From positions 540,319-604,318 of the forward strand of contig NZ_BCFL01000016.1 in NCBI RefSeq assembly GCF_002217755.1: a stretch of 64,000 nt of DNA, written 5' to 3'. Shown here piece by piece: positions 41,259 through 50,242 of the stretch (its first letter is position 1; every line of letters begins with the position of its first letter). Under the pieces are notes generated by a model that was given only the letters and a program-made list of their open reading frames with translations, was not told the DNA's origin and did no database searches. The stretch is from Streptomyces hyaluromycini (GTDB lineage Bacteria; Actinomycetota; Actinomycetes; Streptomycetales; Streptomycetaceae). The position numbers were made by a program, and so were the translations under genes.

Positions 41259-41758
41259 CGGCCACTCCTCGGCGCGTCGGCCTCCAGGGACTGGCGTAGC
41301 TCGGTGCGGAGTTCGGGGGTGAGGACGTGGCCGGCCCGGCCGACGAACAGTGCCATGTGATATGCCACCACGCTCATGTCGCACTCCGCGCTGCCGTGCA
41401 CACCCAGCAGCGAGCCGTCGCTGATCGACATCACGAAGAGGCTGCCCTCGTCCATCGCGACCATCGTGTGCTTGACCGGACCGAAGTCCATCAGCTTGGC
41501 GGTGCCGACGGTGAGGCTGCCGATGCCGGAGACGATGGTGGCGAGGTCGGCGGCGGAGCCGCGCGGGCCCTTCCGCTTCTCGTTCCTGGCCTCGCGGGCC
41601 GCTTCGTTCTGGCCGGGGTCCGAGGAGAGCAGGAGCAGTCCGTCCGAGGAGACCACGGCGACCGACTGGATACCGGGCACCTCCTCGATGAGGTTGCTCA
41701 GCAGCCAGTGCAGGTTACGAGCCTCACTGCTCAGTCCGAAGGTACTGGGCGCGGTCAA
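41255..41758 (-). CDS. Conservon roadblock/LC7 protein (CvnB-type)
   Basis: A 167-aa protein with TTG start in a TTGA overlap with the kinase stop, and GAGGAGG 6-7 nt before. Roadblock fold segments are NLHWLLSNLIEEVPGIQSVA, VSSDGLLLLSS and GSLFVMSISDGSLLGVHGS. Roadblock proteins act as GAP or scaffold for MglA-like GTPases. The C-terminus (LTPELRTELRQSLE) is the short helix usual in conservons. Confidence 0.93.
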   Translation of the reverse strand: MTAPSTFGLSSEARNLHWLLSNLIEEVPGIQSVAVVSSDGLLLLSSDPGQNEAAREARNEKRKGPRGSAADLATIVSGIGSLTVGTAKLMDFGPVKHTMVAMDEGSLFVMSISDGSLLGVHGSAECDMSVVAYHMALFVGRAGHVLTPELRTELRQSLEADAPRSGR

Positions 41759-44643
41759 CTGCTTGCCTCCTCGACAGTGCCCCCCGTGGCTTCTTCGGAA
41801 ACGGCTGTTCCGGGTACGGCTCGTACGGTGCTCGGCACCTTGTTCTGCCCCGTCTGCTCGGCGATCTCCGCCTCGACGTCACGCCGGCCGGCGTCGGCGC
41901 CCCTGCGGAAGCCGCCGAGCCTGCGGCGGAGGGCATCCGCGTCGACGCCGGTGCTGCGCTGACGGGGCGGTGGGGCGGGAGCGGTGATCTTGGGGGTGCG
42001 CTTGGGGAGGCCCTTGCTGGTGACCGGGTCCTCGGCTTCGCCTTCGGCGGTTTCGTCCCCACCCGCACCACCCGTGCGGCTTTCGTGGTCGGGTGCCGGT
42101 GGCCCCAGTGGGGCGTGCTCGCCGTCGGCGGCCGCGGGCAGCGGGCGCGCGTGAGCACCGGCGTCGGCAGGGTGCGCCTGCTCCTTCGCCGTCCCCGCCT
42201 CCGGCTCCAGCGGGACCAGCAGTTCCATCGTCGTCTCGGCGAACGTCTCCGCCGGAACCTTCGGGCGAGCCGTCGGCTCGGTGGCCTCCGGCTTCGGCGG
42301 GGCAGACTGCTCGTGCACGGCGTCGTCGTCGGCCCTCCGTACCGGCAGCACCGCCTCTTCGCCGGCCCCCCGCACGGCCGAACCGTGCTCGTCCGCCTCC
42401 CGCACCGCCTTCTCCGCCAGCGTCACCAGGGGGTCGCCGGACGTGGAGCGGCCGTACAGGACGTTGGAGTTGACCTCCGCGTCCGCGCCGGGGAGGGAGA
42501 AGGCGTGGGCGCCGCCCGGGGCCGTGGTGGCCGAGGGGACCGCCGTCGGCGGGGCCTGGGCCAGCAGCGGCTGGGGCAGGACCACGACCGCCGCCACCCC
42601 GCCCTGCTTCTGCTCGCGCAGCTGGACGCGGGCGCCGTGCCGGTGGGCCAGCCGGGCCACCACGTAGAGGCCGAGGCCGAGACCGTCCTCGCCCTCCTGG
42701 TCGTAGGGCGACTCGGGGTCGAATGCGGCGAGTCGGCCGTTGAGGCGGACCATGCGGTCGGCGGTCATGCCGATGCCCTCGTCCTGGACGGAGAGCATGA
42801 CCTCGCCGCTCTCCAGCAGCCAGCCGGAGACCTCGACGGGGACGTCGGGCGGGGAGGACGCGGTGGCGTTCTCCATCAGTTCGGCGAGGAGGTGGGAGAG
42901 GTCGTCGGCCGCGAAGCCGGCCACGTGCGCGTGCGGGGGAAGGGAGGCGATCCGGACCCGCTCGTAGCGCTCGATCTCGCTGACCGCCGCCCGGACGACG
43001 TCCACCAGCGGGATCGGGCCCGCGTGCTGCTGGACGTGCTCGGTGCCGGCGAGGACCAGGAGGTTCTCGCTGTGACGGCGCATGACCGTGGCGAAGTGGT
43101 CGAGTTTGAAGAGGGTCGACAGGCGGTCCGGGTCCTGTTCGCGCTCCTCCAGGGTCTCGATGACCGCCAGCTGACGTTCCACCAGGCCGAGCGTGCGCAG
43201 CGCGAGGTTGACGAAGGTGGAACCGATGCTGGTGCGCAGCCGCTCCAGCTGGTCCGCGGCGTCGGTGACCTCGGCGCGCAGCTCTTCGCGGGCGTCGGCC
43301 ATCTTCTGGCGCTGGCCGACCAGGTGCTTGCGGTCGGTCTCCAGGGTGGCGATGCGGTCGTAGAGCTCGGCGGCGTGCGCGTGCAGGGCGTTGACGGAGC
43401 GGACGACCTGGGCGAACTCGTCGTTGCGGCCGGTGAAGGCGACCGGTTCCGCGGTGCGCGGGTCCTCGGCCTCGGCGAGGCGGGCCGAGCCCCGGCGGAG
43501 CACGGAGAGGGGGCGGGTGAGGGTGCGGGCCATGGCCGTGGCGATGCCGACCGCGACCAGCATCAGGGCGCCGAGCACCGCGACCCGGATCTCCAGCGCG
43601 GTGACGTCGTCGTCGCGGAGCACCGCGAGGTCCTTGGTGCGGTGGTCGTAGAGGGCCGACTCCACGCCCCGCATCAGCTCGACCCGGGCGGACAGCGCCG
43701 CGTCCAGCTTCTTGGTGCCGGTGCCGAGGTCGTCGTCGGAGAGGGTCGGCTGGTCGGTGAGGGCGGCCAGGTACTTGTCGGCGTTGTTGACGTCGTTGCC
43801 GGTGACCGTGGAGTCGTACGAGTCGACCGCCGCCTTGGGCGCGGTGTCGCGGAAGTCGGCGAGGGCCGCGTCGGCGCGCAGCCTGGCCTGCTGGGCGGCG
43901 GCGGTGAGCGCGTCGCGCTGCTTCTTGTCGGCCGCGGAGGTGGTGGTGCTGGTGGTGGGCAGACCGGTGATCGGGTCGATCGTGGTCTGGGTGGTGCTCG
44001 GGATGTTCAGGGCGGCGAGCAGGAGGCCCCGGGCCGCCGCGGACTGCTGGACGGCGGAGTCCAGTTCGGCGAGCGCGTAGGCGCCGGAGCCGGCCCTGGG
44101 GGGCATCTGCTCGGCCAGTTCCTCGGCGAGCCGGTGCAGTTCGGTGATGGTCCCCGAGTACGCCTCGTGGGTTTCGAGGGCCGTGCTCTTGCCGGTGAGC
44201 GCCGCGCGGCGGACGGCGGCGATGCCGTCCAGGTCGGTACGGAGCCAGCCGGGGGCGTCGGTGTCCGCGCGCAGGTCCTCGACCTGGCGGTCGACACGGG
44301 CGCTGCGGTCCTCCGAGGGCGCCTTGGACTTGGGGCGGCCCGCCGCGATGTAGGAGGTGACGTCGTCGCGCTCGTCGGCCAGCGAGTTGGCGAGGGCCAG
44401 CGCGTCCTGGGTCCGGCCGGCCAGGGTCACCAGGTCCTGTGAGTCGCTCAGCTGCCCGGAGGCGGTGAGCAGGGCGGGCGCTCCGGCCCCCGCGATCGCG
44501 GCGGCGACCACGGCCACGGCCAGGATCAGCCGGGTGCGGACGTGCTTGGGGCGGCCGGTGCCGACGGGGGCCGCGGCGCCCGTTTCGGAGGCCGTCGTCT
44601 TGCCTGTGCGCCGAGGCCGCGTCTTCTGCACCGGTGCTCGCAT
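41755..44643 (-). CDS. Conservon sensor kinase with nitrate/NIT-type sensing region (CvnA-type)
   Basis: A 962-aa protein. It has a first membrane helix at about 36-62, a large extracytoplasmic helical domain (about 65-350, NIT-like by size and helicity), a second helix near 355-372, HAMP, a coiled coil, and a HATPase domain with ELMENATASSPPD and GLGLGLYVVARLA. The H-box is not a standard HELRTP; the region MRRHSENLLVLAG holds the likely His, as in other CvnA proteins. The last 300 residues are Pro/Ala/Glu-rich and disordered. It is the first gene of the operon and controls the GTPase module encoded after it. Confidence 0.93.
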   Translation of the reverse strand: MRAPVQKTRPRRTGKTTASETGAAAPVGTGRPKHVRTRLILAVAVVAAAIAGAGAPALLTASGQLSDSQDLVTLAGRTQDALALANSLADERDDVTSYIAAGRPKSKAPSEDRSARVDRQVEDLRADTDAPGWLRTDLDGIAAVRRAALTGKSTALETHEAYSGTITELHRLAEELAEQMPPRAGSGAYALAELDSAVQQSAAARGLLLAALNIPSTTQTTIDPITGLPTTSTTTSAADKKQRDALTAAAQQARLRADAALADFRDTAPKAAVDSYDSTVTGNDVNNADKYLAALTDQPTLSDDDLGTGTKKLDAALSARVELMRGVESALYDHRTKDLAVLRDDDVTALEIRVAVLGALMLVAVGIATAMARTLTRPLSVLRRGSARLAEAEDPRTAEPVAFTGRNDEFAQVVRSVNALHAHAAELYDRIATLETDRKHLVGQRQKMADAREELRAEVTDAADQLERLRTSIGSTFVNLALRTLGLVERQLAVIETLEEREQDPDRLSTLFKLDHFATVMRRHSENLLVLAGTEHVQQHAGPIPLVDVVRAAVSEIERYERVRIASLPPHAHVAGFAADDLSHLLAELMENATASSPPDVPVEVSGWLLESGEVMLSVQDEGIGMTADRMVRLNGRLAAFDPESPYDQEGEDGLGLGLYVVARLAHRHGARVQLREQKQGGVAAVVVLPQPLLAQAPPTAVPSATTAPGGAHAFSLPGADAEVNSNVLYGRSTSGDPLVTLAEKAVREADEHGSAVRGAGEEAVLPVRRADDDAVHEQSAPPKPEATEPTARPKVPAETFAETTMELLVPLEPEAGTAKEQAHPADAGAHARPLPAAADGEHAPLGPPAPDHESRTGGAGGDETAEGEAEDPVTSKGLPKRTPKITAPAPPPRQRSTGVDADALRRRLGGFRRGADAGRRDVEAEIAEQTGQNKVPSTVRAVPGTAVSEEATGGTVEEASS

Positions 44644-45027
44644 TCCTGAACTCGTGTACCCAAGGGGCTGGGTGGCACCCCGTCATAATCCCCGGCATTT
44701 CGGTGCCCAGTGGTGCGTGCACCCGATTCGTACGGTCCCCGACCCTCCCAGCGCCGGTGGGCAGTGGACTCACATCGACCCACCCGCCACCCGAAGGAGT
44801 GAACATCGGAGGGGAGTTGGCGGGCAAGTTCCGGCGGACCGTGCGGGGTCCTTTTCCGGCTGGCCGGTTGGACGCGGACGGCAGGCTTTGGCAGGATTCG
44901 CCACCGCAGCTTCCCGGAGTGCGCCATTCCACCCCAAAACAGGCGGCTGACCTGCGGAACCGCGTCAATTCCAAGGCCGTTGCCAGCCTTTGGTGAAGCC
45001 TGTGCAGGGGTCGTGCAGACTGGCCGA
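44644..45027. other. Divergent intergenic region, conservon / PP2C-like gene
   Basis: 384 bp without a supported gene. It must hold promoters for the conservon operon and the phosphatase-like gene. I see no strong repeat or palindrome. Confidence 0.4.
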
Positions 45028-45816
45028 ATGCGTACTGAAGTCGTTTCGGAACCCGGCACCCCCGAGCGCCCCAACGAGGACTTCGCCGGTGTCGGGCTTC
45101 CCGCCTCGGGGCAGGGGGGTTGTGTGATCGTCCTGGACGGGGTCACCCCGCCGCGGGACGGCACCGGGTGTCTGCATTCCGTCCCCTGGTTCACCGCACG
45201 GCTGGGCGGCGCGCTGACCGAACTGACCGTTTCGCGAGGAGATCTGACGCTGCGAGAGATCCTCGAACGGGCGATCGACCGCACAGCCGCCGCACATGGT
45301 GACACCTGTGACCTTTCTCACCCGCGTACGCCCCAGGCGACGGTCGTGCTGAGCCGCTGGTCCGAGGAGACCGTGGAGTTCCTGGTCCTGTCCGACTCCG
45401 CGCTGCTCCTGAGATCCCCCGACGGCACGGTCACCCCGGTCCTGGACGACCGGCTCGACCGCGTACCCCGCGCCTCGCTGGCGTCGGACACGATCGCCGA
45501 CGCCACGGTCCGCAACAGGGAGGGCGGCTTCTTCACGGCCGCCGCCGACCCCTCGGTGGCCGACCGCGCCGTCACCGGGACCGTGCCCCGCGCCGAGGTC
45601 CGCGCGCTGGCCGCCCTCACGGACGGGGCGACCCGCTGGACGGAGAAGTTCCGCGAGGGCGACTGGACGGCCCTTCTCGGCGTCGTCCGCAAGGAGGGGG
45701 CGCGGGCACTGGTCGACCGGGTGCGGGAGCTGGAGGCGGCCGACCGGGAGGAGCGGGTGTTCCTGCGGCGGAGCAAGACGCACGACGACGCGACGGTGGT
45801 GTACGTCGAGCTGTGA
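45028..45816 (+). CDS. PP2C-like protein
   Basis: A 262-aa protein from ATG at 45028 (MRTEVVSEPGTPERPNEDFA). It has elements of the PPM/PP2C fold: N-E-D-F in place of the usual metal-binding N-x-D, VIVLDGVTPP for the D-G motif, and TPQATVVLSRW, FLVLSDSALLL, LAALTDGATRW and KTHDDATVVYV for later motifs including the final D-D. It is a probable Ser/Thr phosphatase or pseudophosphatase. It could act on signals of the divergent conservon kinase, but this is only proximity. Confidence 0.8.
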   Translation: MRTEVVSEPGTPERPNEDFAGVGLPASGQGGCVIVLDGVTPPRDGTGCLHSVPWFTARLGGALTELTVSRGDLTLREILERAIDRTAAAHGDTCDLSHPRTPQATVVLSRWSEETVEFLVLSDSALLLRSPDGTVTPVLDDRLDRVPRASLASDTIADATVRNREGGFFTAAADPSVADRAVTGTVPRAEVRALAALTDGATRWTEKFREGDWTALLGVVRKEGARALVDRVRELEAADREERVFLRRSKTHDDATVVYVEL

Positions 45817-45839
45817 GGCACCCGGTGACGGCGTGACGG

Positions 45840-46331
45840 CTACTTCTCCATGACGCCGTTCAACTGGTGGAGCAGCCGGGCCAGTTCCGCGACCTCCAGG
45901 CGGGGCCAGTGGGCGAGCTGGCGGACGTAACGGCCGCGGCGGGCCTCGCGGACCGTGCCGACCCGGCGCCGGCCCTCGTCGGTGAGGGCGACCAGCCAGG
46001 CCCGCCCGTCGGCCGGGTCGGGCTCCCGGGCGATCAGGCCCAGCTCCTCCAGGGCGCGCAGCTGGCGGGACATGGTGGCCTTGCCGACGCCGATGTAGGC
46101 GGCCAGTTCGGTGGCGCGCTGGCCGCCGCACTCGTCGAGCCGCACGAGCAGTCCGTACGCGGCGGACTCCAGGTCGGGGTGGACCTCCCGGGCCATCTCG
46201 CCCTGGCTGGCCCGGGCGCGGCGCAGCAGCACCGTCAACTCGCGTTCCAGGGCCAGGAACTCCTGGTCCGCACCGCTCGGCGTCAACCCGGCGGCGGCGC
46301 GCTGTTCGTCGCCCTGTTCGTCCTCGTGCAC
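45840..46331 (-). CDS. MarR-family transcriptional regulator
   Basis: 163 aa from GTG at 46331; an ATG 45 nt upstream is the alternative. The winged-helix core is clear: AAYGLLVRLDECGGQRATELAAYIGVGKATMSRQLRALEELGLIAREPDPADGRAWLVALT, with the usual DxRxxxxxLT wing. It likely responds to small phenolic or oxidative signals and represses a nearby or own promoter. No partner gene is obvious; the muramidase gene diverges from it, 276 bp away. Confidence 0.9.
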   Translation of the reverse strand: MHEDEQGDEQRAAAGLTPSGADQEFLALERELTVLLRRARASQGEMAREVHPDLESAAYGLLVRLDECGGQRATELAAYIGVGKATMSRQLRALEELGLIAREPDPADGRAWLVALTDEGRRRVGTVREARRGRYVRQLAHWPRLEVAELARLLHQLNGVMEK

Positions 46332-46607
46332 GTCAGCACCCCTGATCGGTTTCGCAGTCCTGAAAGTTTCCGTCAAGCCCCGTCATCGCCGCAGCTCGCC
46401 AAGTATTCCGCAGGCTCAGACCAACGGCGGCCTCCGGACCCCCTTCCCGGCGCTCCGCCCCGTGCGGAGCGTCCACACCGAGGCCATTGATGGCATGCCC
46501 ACGCCAACAGGTGGGGTCACGCCGTGTGACACCGCGTCGTGTCGCGCCGCGTAGACGGACCGCCTCTGGCATACCTGGGACCCCACCTCACCCCACGGAG
46601 GCACGTC

Positions 46608-47435
46608 ATGCCCGTGCACAGACCCGCCCCCACACTCCTCACCGCCCTGCTCGCGCTGCTGCTGGCGGCGCTCTCCCCGACCTCCGCCCGCGCCGACGCC
46701 CACGGTGACGACTCCGGCCCGGCCGTCCCGGTCCGCGGCTCGGCGTACATGGGCATGGGCGTCCTGGCCCACGACGGCCAGAGCGGCACGCCCAAGACCG
46801 GCCTCGCCACCCAGACCGAGGGTGTCGACGTCGCCAGCTACCAGGGCGACGTCGCCTGGTCGACCCTGCTGAGCAGCGGGGTCAGATGGGCGTACACCAA
46901 GGCCACGGAAGGCACGTACTACACGAACCCCTACTTCGCCCAGCAGTACAACGGCTCCTACGACGTCGGCATGATCCGCGGCGCCTACCACTTCGCGACC
47001 CCGGACACCACGGGCGGCGCCACCCAGGCCGACTACTTCGTCGACCACGGCGGCGGCTGGTCCAAGGACGGCCGGACCCTCCCCGGCGTCCTGGACATCG
47101 AGTGGAACCCGTACGGCGCAGCGTGCTACGGCAAATCCGCGAGCGGGATGGTCACCTGGATCACCGACTTCCTGAACCGGTACAAGGCCCGGACGGGCCG
47201 GCCCGCGGTCGTCTACACGGCGACCAGCTGGTGGAAGGACTGCACCGGCAACTACAGCGGTTTCGGCGCCGCCAACCCGCTGTGGGTCGCCCGGTACGCC
47301 TCGGACGTGGGCACGCTGCCGGCCGGCTGGTCGGAGTACACGATGTGGCAGTACACGTCGACCGGACCGACGGTCGGGGACCACGACAAGTTCAACGGGG
47401 CCGTCGACAAGGTGGACGCATTCGCCAACGGCTGA
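46608..47435 (+). CDS. Secreted GH25 muramidase
   Basis: A 275-aa protein; ATG at 46608 after GGAGG. It has a Sec signal peptide to about residue 29. The GH25 (Chalaropsis-type lysozyme) fold starts EGVDVASYQGDVAW, with catalytic acidic residues in GVDVASYQ and GVLDIEWNP, and ends TMWQYTSTG. It cleaves beta-1,4 bonds in peptidoglycan. Two Cys in YGAACYGK and WKDCTGNY may form a disulfide. It has no extra wall-binding domain. Confidence 0.93.
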   Translation: MPVHRPAPTLLTALLALLLAALSPTSARADAHGDDSGPAVPVRGSAYMGMGVLAHDGQSGTPKTGLATQTEGVDVASYQGDVAWSTLLSSGVRWAYTKATEGTYYTNPYFAQQYNGSYDVGMIRGAYHFATPDTTGGATQADYFVDHGGGWSKDGRTLPGVLDIEWNPYGAACYGKSASGMVTWITDFLNRYKARTGRPAVVYTATSWWKDCTGNYSGFGAANPLWVARYASDVGTLPAGWSEYTMWQYTSTGPTVGDHDKFNGAVDKVDAFANG

Positions 47436-47467
47436 GCAGACCGGGTGAAGTCCGCCGCTGTTCTGCA

Positions 47468-47536
47468 GCGCCCCGAAGGGGCGCGGGGCTGTAGCAATGT
47501 GCGGCTCCGCCGCGTGGGCGCGACCAGCCACGACGG
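47468..47536 (+). repeat. GC-rich intergenic repeat, copy 4
   Basis: A clean copy of the family: the GCGCCCCGAAGGGGCGC hairpin, then CTGTAGCAATGTGCGGCTCC, GCCGCGTGGGCGCGACCAGC, CACGACGG. It lies between the muramidase stop and the lon terminator. Confidence 0.8.
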
Positions 47537-47566
47537 CGCCGCGGACGAATGACGGCGCACAGGGCG

Positions 47567-47600
47567 AAGGCCCGGGCCCCCTCGCGGGGACCCGGGCCTT
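47567..47600 (-). terminator. Terminator of lon
   Basis: AAGGCCCGGGCCCC (47567-47580) pairs with GGGGACCCGGGCCTT (47586-47600) around CTCGC with one bulge. It lies 20 nt after the lon stop, in a convergent gap. Confidence 0.8.
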
Positions 47601-47619
47601 CTGCATCCGGCAGCGTCCG

Positions 47620-50046
47620 TCACGCCGCTACCGGAACCTCCGGCGCCGCGCCGTTCGTGGCGGGCGCGAGCGCCAGCTCCAGGACCTGCCGGACGTCGGT
47701 CACGGCGTGGACGTCGAGCTTGTCCAGCACCTCGGCCGGGACGTCGTCCAGGTCGGCCTCGTTGCGCTTCGGGATGATGACGGTCGTCACCCCGGCGCGC
47801 TGGGCGGCGAGCAGCTTCTGCTTCACGCCGCCGATGGGCAGCACCCGGCCGGTCAGCGAGACCTCACCGGTCATCGCCACGTCCGTGCGGACCAGCCGCC
47901 CGGAGAGCAGCGACGCGAGGGCCGTTGTCATGGTGACGCCGGCGCTCGGGCCGTCCTTCGGGACCGCGCCCGCCGGGAAGTGGATGTGCACGCCCCGGTC
48001 CTTCAGGTCGCCGACCGGAAGCTCCAGTTCGGCGCCGTGCGAGCGGAGGAAGGACAGGGCGATCTGCGCCGACTCCTTCATCACGTCGCCCAGCTGACCG
48101 GTGAGGGTCAGACCCGCCGCGCCCGTCTCCGGGTCGGCGAGGGACGCCTCGACGAAGAGGACGTCGCCGCCGGCGCCGGTGACCGCGAGGCCGGTGGCGA
48201 CACCCGGGACCGCCGTGCGGCGCTCGGCCGGGTCCTGCGCGGACTCCGGCACGTGGTGCGGGCGGCCGATCAGGGCGCGCAGGTCCTCGTCCCTGATGGT
48301 GAACGGCAGCTCCCGGTCGCCCAGTTCGTGCTGCGCGGCCACCTTGCGGAGCAGCCGGGCGATCGAGCGCTCCAGGGTGCGGACGCCCGCCTCGCGGGTG
48401 TACTCGCCGGCGAGCTTGCGCAGCGCGCTCTCGTCGAGGATCACCTCGTCCTTGCCGAGACCGGCCCGGTCCAGCTGGCGCGGGAGCAGGTGGTCACGGG
48501 CGATGACGACCTTCTCGTCCTCGGTGTAGCCGTCCAGGCGGACCAGCTCCATGCGGTCGAGCAGGGCCTCCGGGATCGCCTCCAGGACGTTGGCGGTGGC
48601 GAGGAAGACGACGTCGGACAGGTCGAGTTCGACTTCCAGGTAGTGGTCGCGGAAGGTGTGGTTCTGCGCCGGGTCCAGGACTTCGAGCAGGGCCGCGGCC
48701 GGGTCGCCGCGGAAGTCGGAGCCCACCTTGTCGATCTCGTCGAGCAGGACGACCGGGTTCATCGAACCGGCCTCCTTGATGGCCCGCACGATCCGGCCGG
48801 GCAGCGCGCCGACGTACGTACGGCGGTGACCGCGGATCTCGGCCTCGTCCCGGACGCCGCCGAGGGCGACCCGGACGAACTTGCGGCCCATGGCGTGCGC
48901 GACCGACTCGCCGAGCGAGGTCTTGCCGACGCCGGGCGGACCGACGAGGGCGAGGACGGCACCGCCACGGCGGCCGCCGATGACCCCGAGCCCCCGGTCG
49001 TTACGGCGCTTGCGCACCGCCAGGTACTCGGTGATCCGCTCCTTCACGTCCTCCAGACCGGCGTGCTCGGCGTCCAGGATCGCCTTGGCGCCCTGGATGT
49101 CGTACGCGCCAGTGTCATCGGTTCGCTCGTTCCACGGCAGTTCGAGCACCGTGTCCAGCCAGGTGCGGATCCACGAGCCCTCGGGCGACTGGTCGCTGGA
49201 CCGCTCCAGCTTGTCGACCTCCTTGAGGGCGGCCTCGCGGACCTTCTCGGGCAGGTCGGCGGCCTCCACGCGGGCGCGGTAGTCGTCGGACTCCTCGCCG
49301 TCCTTCGCGGCGTCGCCGTTCAGCTCGCGCAGCTCCTTGCGGACCGCCTCCAGCTGGCGGCGGAGCAGGAACTCGCGCTGCTGCTTGTCGACGCCCTCCT
49401 GGACGTCCTTGGCGATGGTCTCGGCCACGTCCTGCTCGGCGAGGTGGTCGCGGAGCTGCTGGGTGGCGAGCTTGAGCCGGGCGACCGGGTCGGTGGTCTC
49501 CAGGAGCTCGGTCTTCTGTTCGGTCGTCAGGAAGGGCGAGTACCCGGAGTTGTCGGCGAGCTGGGACACCTCGTCGATGGCCTGGACGCGGTCCACGACC
49601 TGCCAGGCGCCGCGCTTGCGCAGCCAGGCGGTGGCGAGGGCCTTGTACTCCTTGACCAGTTCGGTGACATGACCGGGCACCGGGTCCGGGACGTTCTCGT
49701 CGATGCGGGTGCCCTCCACCCACAGGGCGGCACCCGGGCCGGTGGTACCGGCGCCGATGCGCACCCGGTACCGGCCGCGGATCAGCGCGCCCGGGTCGCC
49801 GTCCGCGAGGCGGCCGACCTGTTCCACGGTGCCGAGCACACCGGTGCCCGGGTAGGTCCCGTCGACACGCGGCACCAGCAGCACCTTGGGCTTGCCGGGT
49901 TCGGTGCGGGCGGCGGCCTGCGCAGCCTCCACGGCGGCGCGTACATCAGGGTCCTTCAGGTCCAGCGGGACCACCATCCCGGGCAGCACGACCTCGCCGT
50001 CGAGAGGCAGCACAGGGAGGGTGAGTGATGCGGACGTCGAAGCCAT
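47620..50046 (-). CDS. lon: ATP-dependent protease Lon
   Basis: An 808-aa Lon (LonA). It has an N-terminal substrate domain starting LTLPVLPLDGEVVLPGM, an AAA+ module with Walker A GPPGVGKTS and Walker B LLDEIDK, and the Ser-Lys protease site: S701 in PKDGPSAGVTM and K742 in GGVKQKLLAAQ. It degrades damaged and short-lived regulatory proteins in the cytosol. ATG at 50046 was chosen over a start 7 codons upstream because it follows AGGGGAG and has the usual MASTSASLTLP start. Heat control is predicted by the HAIR element 22 bp upstream of the start. Confidence 0.97.
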   Translation of the reverse strand: MASTSASLTLPVLPLDGEVVLPGMVVPLDLKDPDVRAAVEAAQAAARTEPGKPKVLLVPRVDGTYPGTGVLGTVEQVGRLADGDPGALIRGRYRVRIGAGTTGPGAALWVEGTRIDENVPDPVPGHVTELVKEYKALATAWLRKRGAWQVVDRVQAIDEVSQLADNSGYSPFLTTEQKTELLETTDPVARLKLATQQLRDHLAEQDVAETIAKDVQEGVDKQQREFLLRRQLEAVRKELRELNGDAAKDGEESDDYRARVEAADLPEKVREAALKEVDKLERSSDQSPEGSWIRTWLDTVLELPWNERTDDTGAYDIQGAKAILDAEHAGLEDVKERITEYLAVRKRRNDRGLGVIGGRRGGAVLALVGPPGVGKTSLGESVAHAMGRKFVRVALGGVRDEAEIRGHRRTYVGALPGRIVRAIKEAGSMNPVVLLDEIDKVGSDFRGDPAAALLEVLDPAQNHTFRDHYLEVELDLSDVVFLATANVLEAIPEALLDRMELVRLDGYTEDEKVVIARDHLLPRQLDRAGLGKDEVILDESALRKLAGEYTREAGVRTLERSIARLLRKVAAQHELGDRELPFTIRDEDLRALIGRPHHVPESAQDPAERRTAVPGVATGLAVTGAGGDVLFVEASLADPETGAAGLTLTGQLGDVMKESAQIALSFLRSHGAELELPVGDLKDRGVHIHFPAGAVPKDGPSAGVTMTTALASLLSGRLVRTDVAMTGEVSLTGRVLPIGGVKQKLLAAQRAGVTTVIIPKRNEADLDDVPAEVLDKLDVHAVTDVRQVLELALAPATNGAAPEVPVAA

Positions 50047-50067
50047 GATCTCCCCTTCGGCAGTCAA

Positions 50068-50088
50068 CTTGAGTTATGCCGACTCAAT
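50068..50088 (-). promoter_or_regulatory. HAIR element for HspR control of lon
   Basis: CTTGAGT-TATGCCG-ACTCAAT matches the HspR inverted repeat CTTGAGT-N7-ACTCAAG with one mismatch. HspR represses chaperone genes and lon in Streptomyces, so this site predicts heat-shock induction of lon. Confidence 0.85.
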
Positions 50089-50242
50089 GCATGTGAGCCA
50101 CCGAATGTTCCCAGGGATGCGTTCGCTGTGAGCGATCGGCTGCTGACCTGGTCGTACGGGGTGTACGACGGGGAAAGCAGCCGAGGTCCACGCCTGCAAA
50201 AACAGTTGATCGGCACGGGCCCATTCCCCGTACGGTCGGCCG

